NCBI GenBank assembly: GCA_002428215.1
Contig: DIUI01000077.1
Location: 11,486-22,972, forward strand
Direction of reading: 5' to 3'
Length of the DNA stretch: 11,487 nt
Source: Prolixibacteraceae bacterium UBA6162
Lineage (GTDB): Bacteria; Bacteroidota; Bacteroidia; Bacteroidales; Prolixibacteraceae
Shown: positions 1 to 8,544 of the stretch, in pieces
Layout: each line of letters begins with the position of its first letter
How positions within the stretch are numbered: the stretch's first letter is position 1
Notes under the pieces: generated by a model
Told to the model about the DNA's origin: nothing
Database searches by the model: none
What the model saw: the letters and a program-made list of their open reading frames with translations, nothing else
Program-made: the position numbers and the translations under genes

Positions 1-30
1 CATTCACCCGCAAAAATTGATTAATCCGCC

Positions 31-241
31 AACCCCAACGGGGTTGAACAAAATAGTCCGCCTACCGGCGGAAGTTATCAGTGAACAGTAATGCAGTGAA
101 CAGTTTGACAATAATAGCTCGCCAACTGGTGGAGTAATCAGCCCGTGAGGCGGCAGAAATAAACAAGGCACAGCCTGTCCCGCGATAGCGGGAAATTTTA
201 AATTCGCCCCAGCGAAGGTAATCTGTCCGCCAGCTGGCGGA
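31..241. repeat. Cluster of seven short GC-rich palindromes upstream of gapA
   Basis: Seven small inverted repeats with 3-4 nt centres follow one another about every 30 bp: AACCCC/GGGGTT (31-45), TCCGCC/GGCGGA (57-72), an imperfect CTCGCCAACTGGTGGA (118-133), AGGC/GCCT (166-176), TCCCGC/GCGGGA (178-193), TTCGC/GCGAA (203-216) and the fully palindromic TCCGCCAGCTGGCGGA (226-241). Three of them share the TCCGCC-N4-GGCGGA type and are followed by a similar 'GT..TCAG' tail. CAGTGAACAGT is also directly repeated at 79-89 and 94-104. No gene is seen in 1-305. This resembles REP-like intergenic elements of Bacteroidota; that name is an inference, while the palindromes themselves are read directly. 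Confidence 0.7.
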
Positions 242-286
242 GGTGTTCAGTTTCGCTTAACATTGCCCAAAAGCATACCGTTGATA

Positions 287-1376
<1,090 letters not shown>

Positions 1377-1400
1377 TTCAGACTGTATACAACATAATTA

Positions 1401-1426
1401 AGGGGCTCAGAGTGGCCCCTTTTTTT
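1401..1426 (+). terminator. Rho-independent terminator of gapA
   Basis: AGGGGC (1401-1406) pairs with GCCCCT (1415-1420), extended by one G-U pair, around a 6-nt loop, and is followed by an uninterrupted T run at 1420-1426. It begins 25 nt after the gapA stop codon. The T run overlaps the stop codon (1425-1427) of the convergent permease gene. Read from the other strand the hairpin is followed by only a weak TTAATT stretch, so it mainly serves gapA. Confidence 0.9.
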
Positions 1427-2672
1427 ATTCATAGCGTAGAGCTTCGATTGGGTCGAGCCTCGCTGCTTTAACTGCCGGGTAATAACCGGAGAAAATGCCG
1501 ACCAGAAAACAGAGTACAACGCCCGTTATTATCCAAACCCACGGAATTATAAAAGTACTCCCTATCAGCATCGAGACTCCGTTGCCCATAGCTATCCCCA
1601 AAACGATACCCACCAGTCCGCCTACCTGACCAATTACGATGGCCTCCATCAGAAACTGTTGCTTGATGGTGGAAGCCTGAGCTCCGATGGCCTTCCGGAT
1701 ACCAATCTCCCGGGTACGCTCGGTTACCGACACCAGCATAATGTTCATCAAACCAATGGCAGCCCCAAAGAGGGTGATAATGCCAATGATGGTAGCCACC
1801 AAAGTAATGTAGCGAATGTTGCTGAGCAGTATGTTGGCAATGTTATCGCTCTTCTCGATGTTGAAGTCGGACTCGTCGACCGGCGAGAGATTGCGCACTA
1901 TACGAAAAACCGATTCAGCCTGTCCGACCCCGGCCTCAAGCAGTTCGGTATGGTCGGGTCGCACCTGTACATCGAAATTCATGCGCGGCCGTGAAAAATA
2001 TATTCTCGCATTGGTATAAGGCACAAACGCCACCAGGTCGCCACCGCGGCCAAACCCACCACCTTTCGATTTCAAAACGCCAATTACCCGATAGCGGCCA
2101 CTCCCAATGGTGATCTCCTTCTCGAGCGGACTTTCGCCTCCCGGAAAGAGAAGCCGAACCACATCGCGACCAATCAACACCACATTACGGGCAGTTAGCG
2201 CCTCATCGGGACTGAAATTGCGCCCATTTTCGATTTCAAATCCGGCAGTATAGAGGTATTCCTCGTCGACACCCCGGACAGTAACATTCGGATTGGTAAC
2301 TTCAGATCCCCGTTTAAGGGTGGCATTGCCCGTGCCATACACCGAAACTGAGACCTTTGCCGGAAAATCGAAGCGCTCCTTAAACTCTTGAGCCTGATGG
2401 TAAGAGATGTAAGTATAGTTGCGCGACCGGTATTGCTGATTGCCTACCTGTACCCGCATACCCCGGCTGGTAATGGTAAATGTATTGGCGCCCATGAAGG
2501 TAAACTCCTTGGTAATGCTGCGTTTAATAGAATCGATGGCCGTTAAAATCCCCACCAGAGCAGTGATACCCACGGCAATGATTAATACAGTAAGCGTAGT
2601 TCGCAAGAGATTCGACCGGATGGAAGTGAGCGAAATTCGCAGGTTTTCGGCAAAAAAGGTTACAATGCGCAT
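1425..2672 (-). CDS. MacB/FtsX-type ABC transporter permease
   Basis: Predicted inner-membrane permease of the MacB family (COG0577-like), a group that uses ATP to drive periplasmic or envelope transport rather than forming a classical import channel. In the 415-residue product one membrane segment lies at about 26-48. A MacB-like periplasmic core follows at about 55-280. An FtsX domain has three membrane segments near 287-312, 345-368 and 374-398, with the conserved cytoplasmic loop [14 protein letters not shown] (318-331) and the typical ending PIEALRYE. The frame is open to an ATG at 2711, but the start at 2672 ([15 protein letters not shown]) matches how such permeases begin and follows an AT-rich leader. 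No ATPase or HlyD-type adaptor lies next to it in this window, so its partners must be encoded elsewhere. Substrate unknown. Confidence 0.9.
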   Translation of the reverse strand: MRIVTFFAENLRISLTSIRSNLLRTTLTVLIIAVGITALVGILTAIDSIKRSITKEFTFMGANTFTITSRGMRVQVGNQQYRSRNYTYISYHQAQEFKERFDFPAKVSVSVYGTGNATLKRGSEVTNPNVTVRGVDEEYLYTAGFEIENGRNFSPDEALTARNVVLIGRDVVRLLFPGGESPLEKEITIGSGRYRVIGVLKSKGGGFGRGGDLVAFVPYTNARIYFSRPRMNFDVQVRPDHTELLEAGVGQAESVFRIVRNLSPVDESDFNIEKSDNIANILLSNIRYITLVATIIGIITLFGAAIGLMNIMLVSVTERTREIGIRKAIGAQASTIKQQFLMEAIVIGQVGGLVGIVLGIAMGNGVSMLIGSTFIIPWVWIITGVVLCFLVGIFSGYYPAVKAARLDPIEALRYE

Positions 2673-2701
2673 CGTATTTATATAAATAAAGGGCGACAAT
2701 T

Positions 2702-2788
2702 TACGCCGCACTATTAGTAGCTATATCGGCAGGATATTACAGTAGGCGGTCATTCTTGCGGCGTATCATATAATTTATTGCTCCTGCC
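2702..2788. repeat. Two interleaved inverted repeats upstream of the permease gene
   Basis: TACGCCGCA (2702-2710) is the exact reverse complement of TGCGGCGTA (2757-2765), and GGCAGGA (2728-2734) of TCCTGCC (2782-2788). The arms occur in the order A, B, A', B', so both stems could form together only as a pseudoknot-like fold. The block lies 30-116 nt upstream of the permease start and could belong to its mRNA leader. Function is not known, and chance is possible for the 7-bp pair. Confidence 0.4.
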
Positions 2789-3432
2789 AGTAAATGGGAA
2801 GTCAGATCTTTCAGCCTCCCCGGCAAAAGGGAATAGCCAATCTCCTACCAAGCCGTGGTTTAAAGAACTCAGGATAATGTAAAACACTTCTCCAAAGTAA
2901 CTACCGGCAAACAAACCTGCAAAAGCTGGAGCATCTCAAAACTACCCAATAATTAGAGAGGATTGCCGTAAAACCACCAGAAAAACTCCCGAACAGCCGA
3001 AACGATTGTTCGATAAATTTCCTGATGAAACATCTTTTAACATTTTTTAAACCCACCGGATTTAGATCCACGGAGGAGCAAATACCCACTATACAAACAT
3101 CGCTATAAATACTGTAAATCAATTATATGCAACATATTTGTTAACGAAGTCTGATTGAAACATTACGACTATAAAAAGAAGGGAAGACCTTTAAGAGAAA
3201 TCTTTGCGGGTACACCGGATGATATCATTTATAACTTTGAACTGCTGAACCAACCGATGAAAATTAGGATTACCATTAGCCGAATACATTTGACGAAATA
3301 CTGAATTGTCTGGTCAAAAGATTCTGCTAGGATAGCGTGCTCCCGCAGTAGGGAAACATGATGCTCTCTATACTCCCTGAGATATTGCAGGTGTAGGATA
3401 TTACAACGAATAGGAATTAACTGAAATATTGT
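2789..3432. other. Gene-poor, AT-rich intergenic stretch with possible decayed coding remnants
   Basis: No convincing gene is visible over about 640 bp. Several short stretches are open without a proper start. One on the plus strand runs 3155-3304 and reads LKHYDYKKKGRPLREI at its start, then a polar segment with GTPDDIIYNFEL, ending at TGA 3302. Another plus-strand stretch at 2901-3047 is lysine- and proline-rich and lies in a different frame. These may be pieces of a degraded gene, but I recognise no family. A 73-codon cysteine-rich frame on the minus strand (2901-3122) looks like a shadow. No terminator, promoter match or tRNA was seen here. Confidence 0.45.
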
Positions 3433-3615
3433 ATGGAAAAGACACTCAAAGAACCCCGGGTCAGGGTAAATGGAAGAAACTCTTCCCATGATGTTGTTGG
3501 CGAAATTGATTTGCTGCGCATCAAACAACCCGCAAAGGTGGAAACAAGTTCCGATTATGGCGTGGCAGACGACTACTACGAAATTTTCGGAAACAACGAG
3601 GAACTTATCCCATAG
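3433..3615 (+). CDS. Small hypothetical protein (60 aa) with its own terminator
   Basis: I do not recognise this 60-residue product (MEKTLKEPRVRVNG...NNEELIP). It is hydrophilic, with a basic N-terminal third and an acidic, tyrosine-containing C-terminal part (DDYYEIFGNNEEL). There is no membrane segment, signal peptide or cysteine motif. Codon choice from about 3480 onward resembles that of neighbouring genes. A strong terminator begins 22 nt after the stop codon, which argues that something is transcribed here. A stop codon at 3418-3420 closes the frame upstream, no good promoter box was found, and a 99-codon frame runs antisense over its first half (3229-3528). It could be a real small gene or the tail of a gene decayed in 2789-3432. 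Confidence 0.45.
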   Translation: MEKTLKEPRVRVNGRNSSHDVVGEIDLLRIKQPAKVETSSDYGVADDYYEIFGNNEELIP

Positions 3616-3637
3616 TTCTGATCAGGATTGGAAATAG

Positions 3638-3675
3638 AAACTGTTCATCGGACATCCGATGAACAGTTTTTTTTT
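3638..3675 (+). terminator. Strong rho-independent terminator with a 15-bp perfect stem
   Basis: AAACTGTTCATCGGA (3638-3652) is perfectly complementary to TCCGATGAACAGTTT (3655-3669) with only CA between the arms; in RNA the innermost pairs would open into the loop. A run of nine T follows (3667-3675). It ends the small ORF transcript and isolates miaA from upstream transcription. It also rules out the in-frame ATG at 3659, which lies inside this hairpin, as the miaA start. Confidence 0.93.
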
Positions 3676-3707
3676 GCCCGACTCCCGCCGAATTTATGCT
3701 AATTTTG
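3673..3707 (+). promoter_or_regulatory. Candidate Bacteroidota promoter of the miaA operon
   Basis: TAATTTTG at 3700-3707 matches the -7 consensus TAnnTTTG perfectly. TTTG at 3673-3676 lies 23 nt upstream, at the long end of the accepted spacing, and is formed by the last T residues of the preceding terminator. Transcription would begin around 3712 and leave a leader of only about 12 nt before the ATG at 3725. Confidence 0.65.
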
Positions 3708-3724
3708 CACATCATCAGGAAACT

Positions 3725-4627
3725 ATGTTGCCACTACTGGTTATTATACTAGGTCCCACGGCCATCGGAAAATCGGCGCTAAGTCTGCGAATTGCCGAAC
3801 ACTTCGACACCGAGATCGTTTCGGCCGATTCCCGTCAGATATTCCGGGAGATGCAGATAGGCACGGCTGCCCCAACACCCAATGAGCTGGCGAAGGTAAA
3901 GCACCACTTTGTGGGTAGCCACTCCATTTTCGACTATTACAGCGCCAGCCGCTTTGAACAGGAAGCGCTCGGGGTGCTCGGGGAGATATTTACCCGCCGA
4001 CCGCTGGCCGTGCTGAGCGGAGGATCGATGCTCTACGCCGACGCACTCTGTTTTGGCATCGACGATTTACCTGCCATAGACCCGGCACTACGTGAATCAC
4101 TTACCGATAGCCTTAATAAGCTGGGAATAGACCATTTGCGCAGGGAGCTGCAACGTCTCGATCCCGATTATTACAGCGAAGTAGATCTAAAAAATCACAA
4201 AAGGCTTCTGCATGCCCTCGAAATCATTCATACCACAGGTGTACCCTACTCATCGCTCCGCACTTCACCCCGGAAAGAACGGCCCTTTCGTATGCTGCGT
4301 ATCGGACTGAATGCTCCCCGTGAGGTTATATACCAGCGGATCAACCAACGGGTAGATCAAATGGTCGATGCCGGACTCGAAGAGGAGGCGCGCCTTCTCT
4401 ACCCATTTCGGCATCAAAATGCGATGTTAACGGTGGGATACCGCGAATGGTTCGATCATTTCGATGGTAAATGGAGCCGGGAGGAGGCGATTGAACGTAT
4501 AAAGGGAAACACGCGCAGATATGCCCGCAAGCAGCTTACCTGGTACAAACGCGATACATCAATTCATTGGGTGAACATCAACCAACTCGACACGGTGATT
4601 CCACTCATAGAACAGAACAACCTATGA
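3725..4627 (+). CDS. miaA: tRNA dimethylallyltransferase (isopentenyl-tRNA transferase)
   Basis: Transfers a dimethylallyl group from DMAPP to N6 of A37 in tRNAs that read codons starting with U, the first step toward ms2i6A. The 300-residue product begins almost directly with the P-loop GPTAIGKSAL. It continues with the substrate-binding stretch SADSRQIFREMQIGTAAP, the GGSMLYADAL motif, LTVGYREW, and the C-terminal TRRYARKQLTWYKRD. The segment HHFVGSHSIFDYYS is typical of Bacteroidota MiaA. The frame is open from 3659, but that ATG is inside a terminator; 3725 fits the promoter and gives a normal N-terminus. The stop overlaps the next start as ATGA (4624-4627), so this is the first gene of a coupled three-gene unit. 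Some Bacteroides carry two miaA paralogues; which type this is cannot be told here. Confidence 0.96.
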   Translation: MLPLLVIILGPTAIGKSALSLRIAEHFDTEIVSADSRQIFREMQIGTAAPTPNELAKVKHHFVGSHSIFDYYSASRFEQEALGVLGEIFTRRPLAVLSGGSMLYADALCFGIDDLPAIDPALRESLTDSLNKLGIDHLRRELQRLDPDYYSEVDLKNHKRLLHALEIIHTTGVPYSSLRTSPRKERPFRMLRIGLNAPREVIYQRINQRVDQMVDAGLEEEARLLYPFRHQNAMLTVGYREWFDHFDGKWSREEAIERIKGNTRRYARKQLTWYKRDTSIHWVNINQLDTVIPLIEQNNL

Positions 4628-5094
4628 CACAACCTTCAGGATCTTGCATTATTCGTGTGTATGCACTTTTACTGGACGAAAACAACCGGGTGCTGGTAAC
4701 TGATGAGTTTCAACTCGACCAGCGTATGACTAAATTTCCCGGAGGGGGTCTTGAATTCGGAGAAGGACCTGAGCAGTGTCTGGTACGCGAAATTCAGGAA
4801 GAGTGCAACGGCCAGGAGATTACTCAAATAGCGCATTACTACACCACCGGATTTTACCAGCCGGCACTTTTTTATCCAAATCATCAGCTTATCAGCATAT
4901 ACTATACAGCACGACTGGCCACACCTCCAAAGTTCAAAATTTCGGAAAAGCCCTACGACTTTCGACACGACCAAAATGGCAACCAATCGTTTCGTTGGGA
5001 AGCCATAGACCAACTCACTGTCGATTCGTTCACCTTTCCCATTGATCGGTATGTGGTGCAAATTCTTCAGAAATCAACACAGCCCAAAACATGA
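4624..5094 (+). CDS. NUDIX hydrolase domain protein
   Basis: A 156-residue protein that is essentially one NUDIX fold; the family hydrolyses nucleoside diphosphates linked to another moiety, using Mg2+ or Mn2+. The NUDIX box runs from Gly41 (G-x5-E47-x7-R55-E56-I-Q-E59-E60) and keeps all the metal-binding glutamates, but the glycine expected at position 62 is Asn, followed by Gly63. The N-terminal strand (SCIIRVYALLLDENNRVLV) and C-terminal part fit a stand-alone hydrolase. The substrate cannot be assigned. Start 4624 overlaps the miaA stop as ATGA and the stop overlaps the glycosyltransferase start as ATGA (5091-5094), so translational coupling is likely. An in-frame ATG at 4567 would lie well inside miaA and is not favoured. 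Confidence 0.9.
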   Translation: MTQPSGSCIIRVYALLLDENNRVLVTDEFQLDQRMTKFPGGGLEFGEGPEQCLVREIQEECNGQEITQIAHYYTTGFYQPALFYPNHQLISIYYTARLATPPKFKISEKPYDFRHDQNGNQSFRWEAIDQLTVDSFTFPIDRYVVQILQKSTQPKT

Positions 5095-6245
5095 AGATAG
5101 TAATTGTTGGACCGGCACACCCATTCAGGGGAGGCATTGCAGCGCTAAACGACCGTTTGGCGCAGGCCTTTCTGGACGAAGGGCATGAAGTAACGCTCGA
5201 ATCATTTTCGTTGCAATACCCCGGATGGCTGTTTCCGGGTAAAAGTCAATTCTCCGGCGATCCAAAACCACACGAGATCGAAACCCGCCGTACCATTAAC
5301 AGTATCAATCCAATTAGCTGGCTTACTACCGGTAACCGTATTGGCAAAGAGAGACCCGACCTGGTAATTATAAGGTTCTGGATTCCGTTTATGGGACCGG
5401 CACTGGGCACCATTGGCCGGATGATTCGACGCAACCGACATTCAACCCTAATTGCCCTCACCGACAATATAATACCCCACGAAAAGAAGCCCGGTGACCG
5501 GATGCTTACCCGGTATTTTCTGAAATCAGTGAATGGATTGGTGGCTATGTCGGAGAGCGTTCTTACCGACTTAAACAGGTTCGAACCAAAGAAGCCCCGG
5601 AGGTGGGGTCCGCACCCCATTTACGACCATTACGGAAAAATTCTGCCCCGCAAGATGGCCCTCAATAAACTGGGATTGGAAACCGAAAGCAGATATCTTC
5701 TCTTTTTCGGACTCATTCGCGACTACAAAGGGCTCGATCTGTTGTTGGAGGCATTGGCCGACCCCCGCCTTGCAAAGATGGGACTAAAACTTCTGGTAGC
5801 CGGAGAGTTTTACTCGAACGAGGCAGGTTATCGTCGTCAGGTAGAACAACTGGGCATTGCAGACAAGGTATATTTTGCCGACCACTATATCCCCGATCAG
5901 GAGGTGGAAAACTATTTCTCGGCAGCAGATATGGTTGTTCAACCCTATAAAAGCGCCACCCAAAGCGGGGTAACCCAGGTAGCGTATCACTTCGATAAAC
6001 CGATGTTGGTAACCCGCGTAGGCGGATTGTCGGAGATCGTTGATCATGGCAAGGGGGGTTATGTGTGCAGTCCGGATTCCCGTGAAATTGCCGACTGCAT
6101 TGCAGACTTTTACACCCACAACCGGAAATCTGACTTCGAAGAACATGTTAAGCTGGGAAAGAGGCGGTTTTCATGGAATTTTTTTACAAATTTGTTCTAC
6201 GATTTGATGGCTGAAATCGGTCCCGTTGCGCAGCATAAACCCTAA
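5091..6245 (+). CDS. GT4-like (GT-B fold) glycosyltransferase
   Basis: Predicted cytosolic or membrane-associated sugar transferase of 384 residues with two Rossmann-like halves. The N-terminal half has the opening IVIVGPAHPFRGGIA, with the glycine-rich loop after the first strand. The C-terminal half has FFGLIRDYKGLDLLLEA (205-221, conserved Arg210 and Lys213) and AADMVVQPY. It then reads ATQSGVTQVAYHFDKPMLVT and GGLSEIV, where GT4 enzymes bind the nucleotide-sugar. The usual EX7E pair is replaced by Ser288 and Gln296, so donor binding may differ from textbook GT4. No signal peptide or membrane helix is evident. It is the third gene of the miaA unit, joined by an ATGA overlap. Donor, acceptor and product (glycolipid, capsule or other) are not inferable, because no other glycan genes are nearby. 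Confidence 0.88.
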   Translation: MKIVIVGPAHPFRGGIAALNDRLAQAFLDEGHEVTLESFSLQYPGWLFPGKSQFSGDPKPHEIETRRTINSINPISWLTTGNRIGKERPDLVIIRFWIPFMGPALGTIGRMIRRNRHSTLIALTDNIIPHEKKPGDRMLTRYFLKSVNGLVAMSESVLTDLNRFEPKKPRRWGPHPIYDHYGKILPRKMALNKLGLETESRYLLFFGLIRDYKGLDLLLEALADPRLAKMGLKLLVAGEFYSNEAGYRRQVEQLGIADKVYFADHYIPDQEVENYFSAADMVVQPYKSATQSGVTQVAYHFDKPMLVTRVGGLSEIVDHGKGGYVCSPDSREIADCIADFYTHNRKSDFEEHVKLGKRRFSWNFFTNLFYDLMAEIGPVAQHKP

Positions 6246-6324
6246 GAAATAAGGCAGTTGAGCGATAGCAACACCACTCAAACTTACATACTGGCCTGAA
6301 TATCGTTCAATGCGCATTAGATAG

Positions 6325-8544
6325 ATGGCACAATTTACCAAGGCAGAAATACGGCAGATCAACGATTGCTACGACGATTTGGTGCGGGAAGTGGCCAAGC
6401 GTTTCGATGGTGAGCGGATGGCAAAAGTGCAGAAGGCATTTGACTTTGCCAATTCGGCACATGTAGGTCTGCGTCGCAAATCGGGAGAACCCTACATAGT
6501 GCATCCATTGCTGGTGGCCGCCATTGTTGCCCGTGACCTCGGACTTGGAGCCACCTCGGTAATTGCGGCCATTTTGCACGATGTGGTAGAAGATACCGAA
6601 TATACGGTTACCGACATCAAAAATATGTTTGGAGAGCAGGTGGCCCGCATAGTGGATGGACTGACCAAACTTTCGGGGGAGATGGACTCCCGGCAGGCAC
6701 TTACCCTGCGGAAGATGTTGATGACTCTCTCTGACGATGTGCGTGTTATTCTGATAAAGATTGCTGATCGGTTACACAATATGCGAACCCTCGAGTCGCT
6801 CCCGCCCTACAAGCAACTTAAGATCTCTTCAGAAACCCTCTATCTGTATGCTCCTCTGGCGCATCGTCTGGGACTTTATACCATAAAAAACGAGCTTGAA
6901 GAGCTGAGTTTCAGGTTTAAACATCCCGAGGAGTACCGGAATCTCTTCTATCAGCTGCACGATCAGGAGGGAAAGCGCAACTATCTTGTAAACCAGTTCA
7001 TCAAACCCATTCGGGAGCGGCTGGCCGACGAAGGGATAGAGTGTACGGTAACCCACCGGCTTAAGTCGATGTATTCGATTTGGGAAAAGATGCACAGCAA
7101 GGGGGTAACCCTCGACGAGATCTATGATTTACTGGCCATACGTATTATCCTGAAAGCAAAGTCGGCGGTATCGGAAAAACGCCAGTGTTTCGAGGTATTG
7201 TCGCTTGTTACCGACATCTACCCTCCGAAACCCGACCGCATACGCGACTGGATTACCATGCCGCGGGCCAACGGATACGAATCGCTGCATGTAACCGTTA
7301 TGGGGCCGCAGGGAAAATGGGTTGAGGTGCAAATCCGCACCGAAAGAATGGACAGGGTGGCCGAATACGGTTTTGCTGCGCACTATAAATACAAAGGGGG
7401 CATTTCGTCTGAAAACGAGCTCGACCGATGGATTGAGCGCATCAGAGATCACCTCGCCAATTCGGAGCACGATGCTTTTGAGTTCCTCGACGAGTTTAAG
7501 ATGAACCTGTTCGCCTCCGAGATTGTAGTATTTACACCAAAAGGGAGATTGATAAAGCTACCCACCAACTCTACGGTGGTAGATGTTGCTTACGAAATCC
7601 ACAGCGATTTGGGCAACAAATGCATTGGAGCCAAAGTGAATGCCAAACTGGTGCCTCCAAGCCATATACTGCAAAACGGCGACCAGGTGGAGATACTTAC
7701 CGCCGAGAACCAAACCCCGCAGCCTGTATGGCTAACCGTGGTTACTACGGCAAAAGCAAAAACCAAAATCAAAGATGCCCTCAAGCAGCAGAACCACCAA
7801 CATTTGGAAATGGGCAAGGAGATGGTAGAAAATGCCATCCGCGATTTAGGGGGACCAATGGTAGCCAATACCATAAAAAAGATAGTAGGACATTACAATC
7901 TCAACAACAAAGAGCAGCTTTTCTCGCAAGTAGGGATGGGTATCATACAGCTCAATGAGCTGGAGCAGATTTTGAAGAAAAAATCGAAAAACAAATTTGT
8001 CAAATACTGGGATATTACATTCAAACGAAAAGAGAAACTGGAGGCCGATTCAGAGGCTGAGCCCCTGAAAAACATCGACAAGCGAAAACCTTTCATCTTA
8101 AGGGAAAATCCGGATGCAATTGACTATACCCTGGCAAAATGTTGCAATCCTATTCCGGGCGACGATGTAATAGGCTACATTAGTGCAGGCGATCAGGTGA
8201 TTATCCACAAGCGCGACTGCCATATAGCCGAAAAGTTACTGGCCAGTCAGGGCGAGAACATCATTACCGCCGAGTGGACCAAATTTAAGAAGCTCTCCTA
8301 TTTAACCCGAATATCGCTGTCGGGATTCGACCGTTTAGGAATTGTAAGCGAAGTCACCAATATTATTTCGAAGCTGCACAACATTAATATGCGCACGGTA
8401 AAATTCGATACCCACGATGGAATTTTCGAGGGCGATCTTTTTCTTTACATCCACAATACCGAAGACCTGCAGCAGCTTATCCACCAATTGAATAAGATTA
8501 AAGGTATTGAAAAAGCTGCACGGGTAGAGAATCTTTACGACTAA
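6325..8544 (+). CDS. rel: Bifunctional (p)ppGpp synthetase/hydrolase (RelA/SpoT family)
   Basis: Makes and degrades the alarmone (p)ppGpp, controlling the stringent response on the ribosome. The 739-residue product has the full long-RSH layout. The HD hydrolase domain is complete, with His60, HDVVED (85-90) and ADRLHNMRTL (147-156, Asp148). The synthetase domain has RIRDW (305-309), ANGYESLH (315-322) and EVQIRT (334-339). A TGS domain spans about 400-460. A Cys/His module contains Cys606-Cys607, His628 and Cys632, and a C-terminal ACT domain starts near 657. The R-x-R-D charge pattern in the synthetase matches bifunctional Rel rather than synthetase-only RelA, which has an acidic ExDD. The start at 6325 gives a normal N-terminus. 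It lies 79 nt after the glycosyltransferase with no terminator between them, so read-through is possible. Confidence 0.97.
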   Translation: MAQFTKAEIRQINDCYDDLVREVAKRFDGERMAKVQKAFDFANSAHVGLRRKSGEPYIVHPLLVAAIVARDLGLGATSVIAAILHDVVEDTEYTVTDIKNMFGEQVARIVDGLTKLSGEMDSRQALTLRKMLMTLSDDVRVILIKIADRLHNMRTLESLPPYKQLKISSETLYLYAPLAHRLGLYTIKNELEELSFRFKHPEEYRNLFYQLHDQEGKRNYLVNQFIKPIRERLADEGIECTVTHRLKSMYSIWEKMHSKGVTLDEIYDLLAIRIILKAKSAVSEKRQCFEVLSLVTDIYPPKPDRIRDWITMPRANGYESLHVTVMGPQGKWVEVQIRTERMDRVAEYGFAAHYKYKGGISSENELDRWIERIRDHLANSEHDAFEFLDEFKMNLFASEIVVFTPKGRLIKLPTNSTVVDVAYEIHSDLGNKCIGAKVNAKLVPPSHILQNGDQVEILTAENQTPQPVWLTVVTTAKAKTKIKDALKQQNHQHLEMGKEMVENAIRDLGGPMVANTIKKIVGHYNLNNKEQLFSQVGMGIIQLNELEQILKKKSKNKFVKYWDITFKRKEKLEADSEAEPLKNIDKRKPFILRENPDAIDYTLAKCCNPIPGDDVIGYISAGDQVIIHKRDCHIAEKLLASQGENIITAEWTKFKKLSYLTRISLSGFDRLGIVSEVTNIISKLHNINMRTVKFDTHDGIFEGDLFLYIHNTEDLQQLIHQLNKIKGIEKAARVENLYD

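Noticed and set aside
2901..3122. 73-codon minus-strand ORF, cysteine-rich
   Set aside because: No recognisable domain, odd cysteine- and serine-heavy composition, no promoter box, and it mirrors an equally open plus-strand stretch; not supported as a gene.
3229..3528. 99-codon minus-strand ORF overlapping the small plus-strand ORF
   Set aside because: It has a patchy hydrophobic tail but no family motif, it is antisense to the better-placed plus-strand ORF, and no terminator or promoter fits it.
3659..3724. Upstream extension of miaA to the ATG at 3659
   Set aside because: The codon lies inside the terminator hairpin and upstream of the predicted transcription start; the extra residues do not resemble a MiaA N-terminus.
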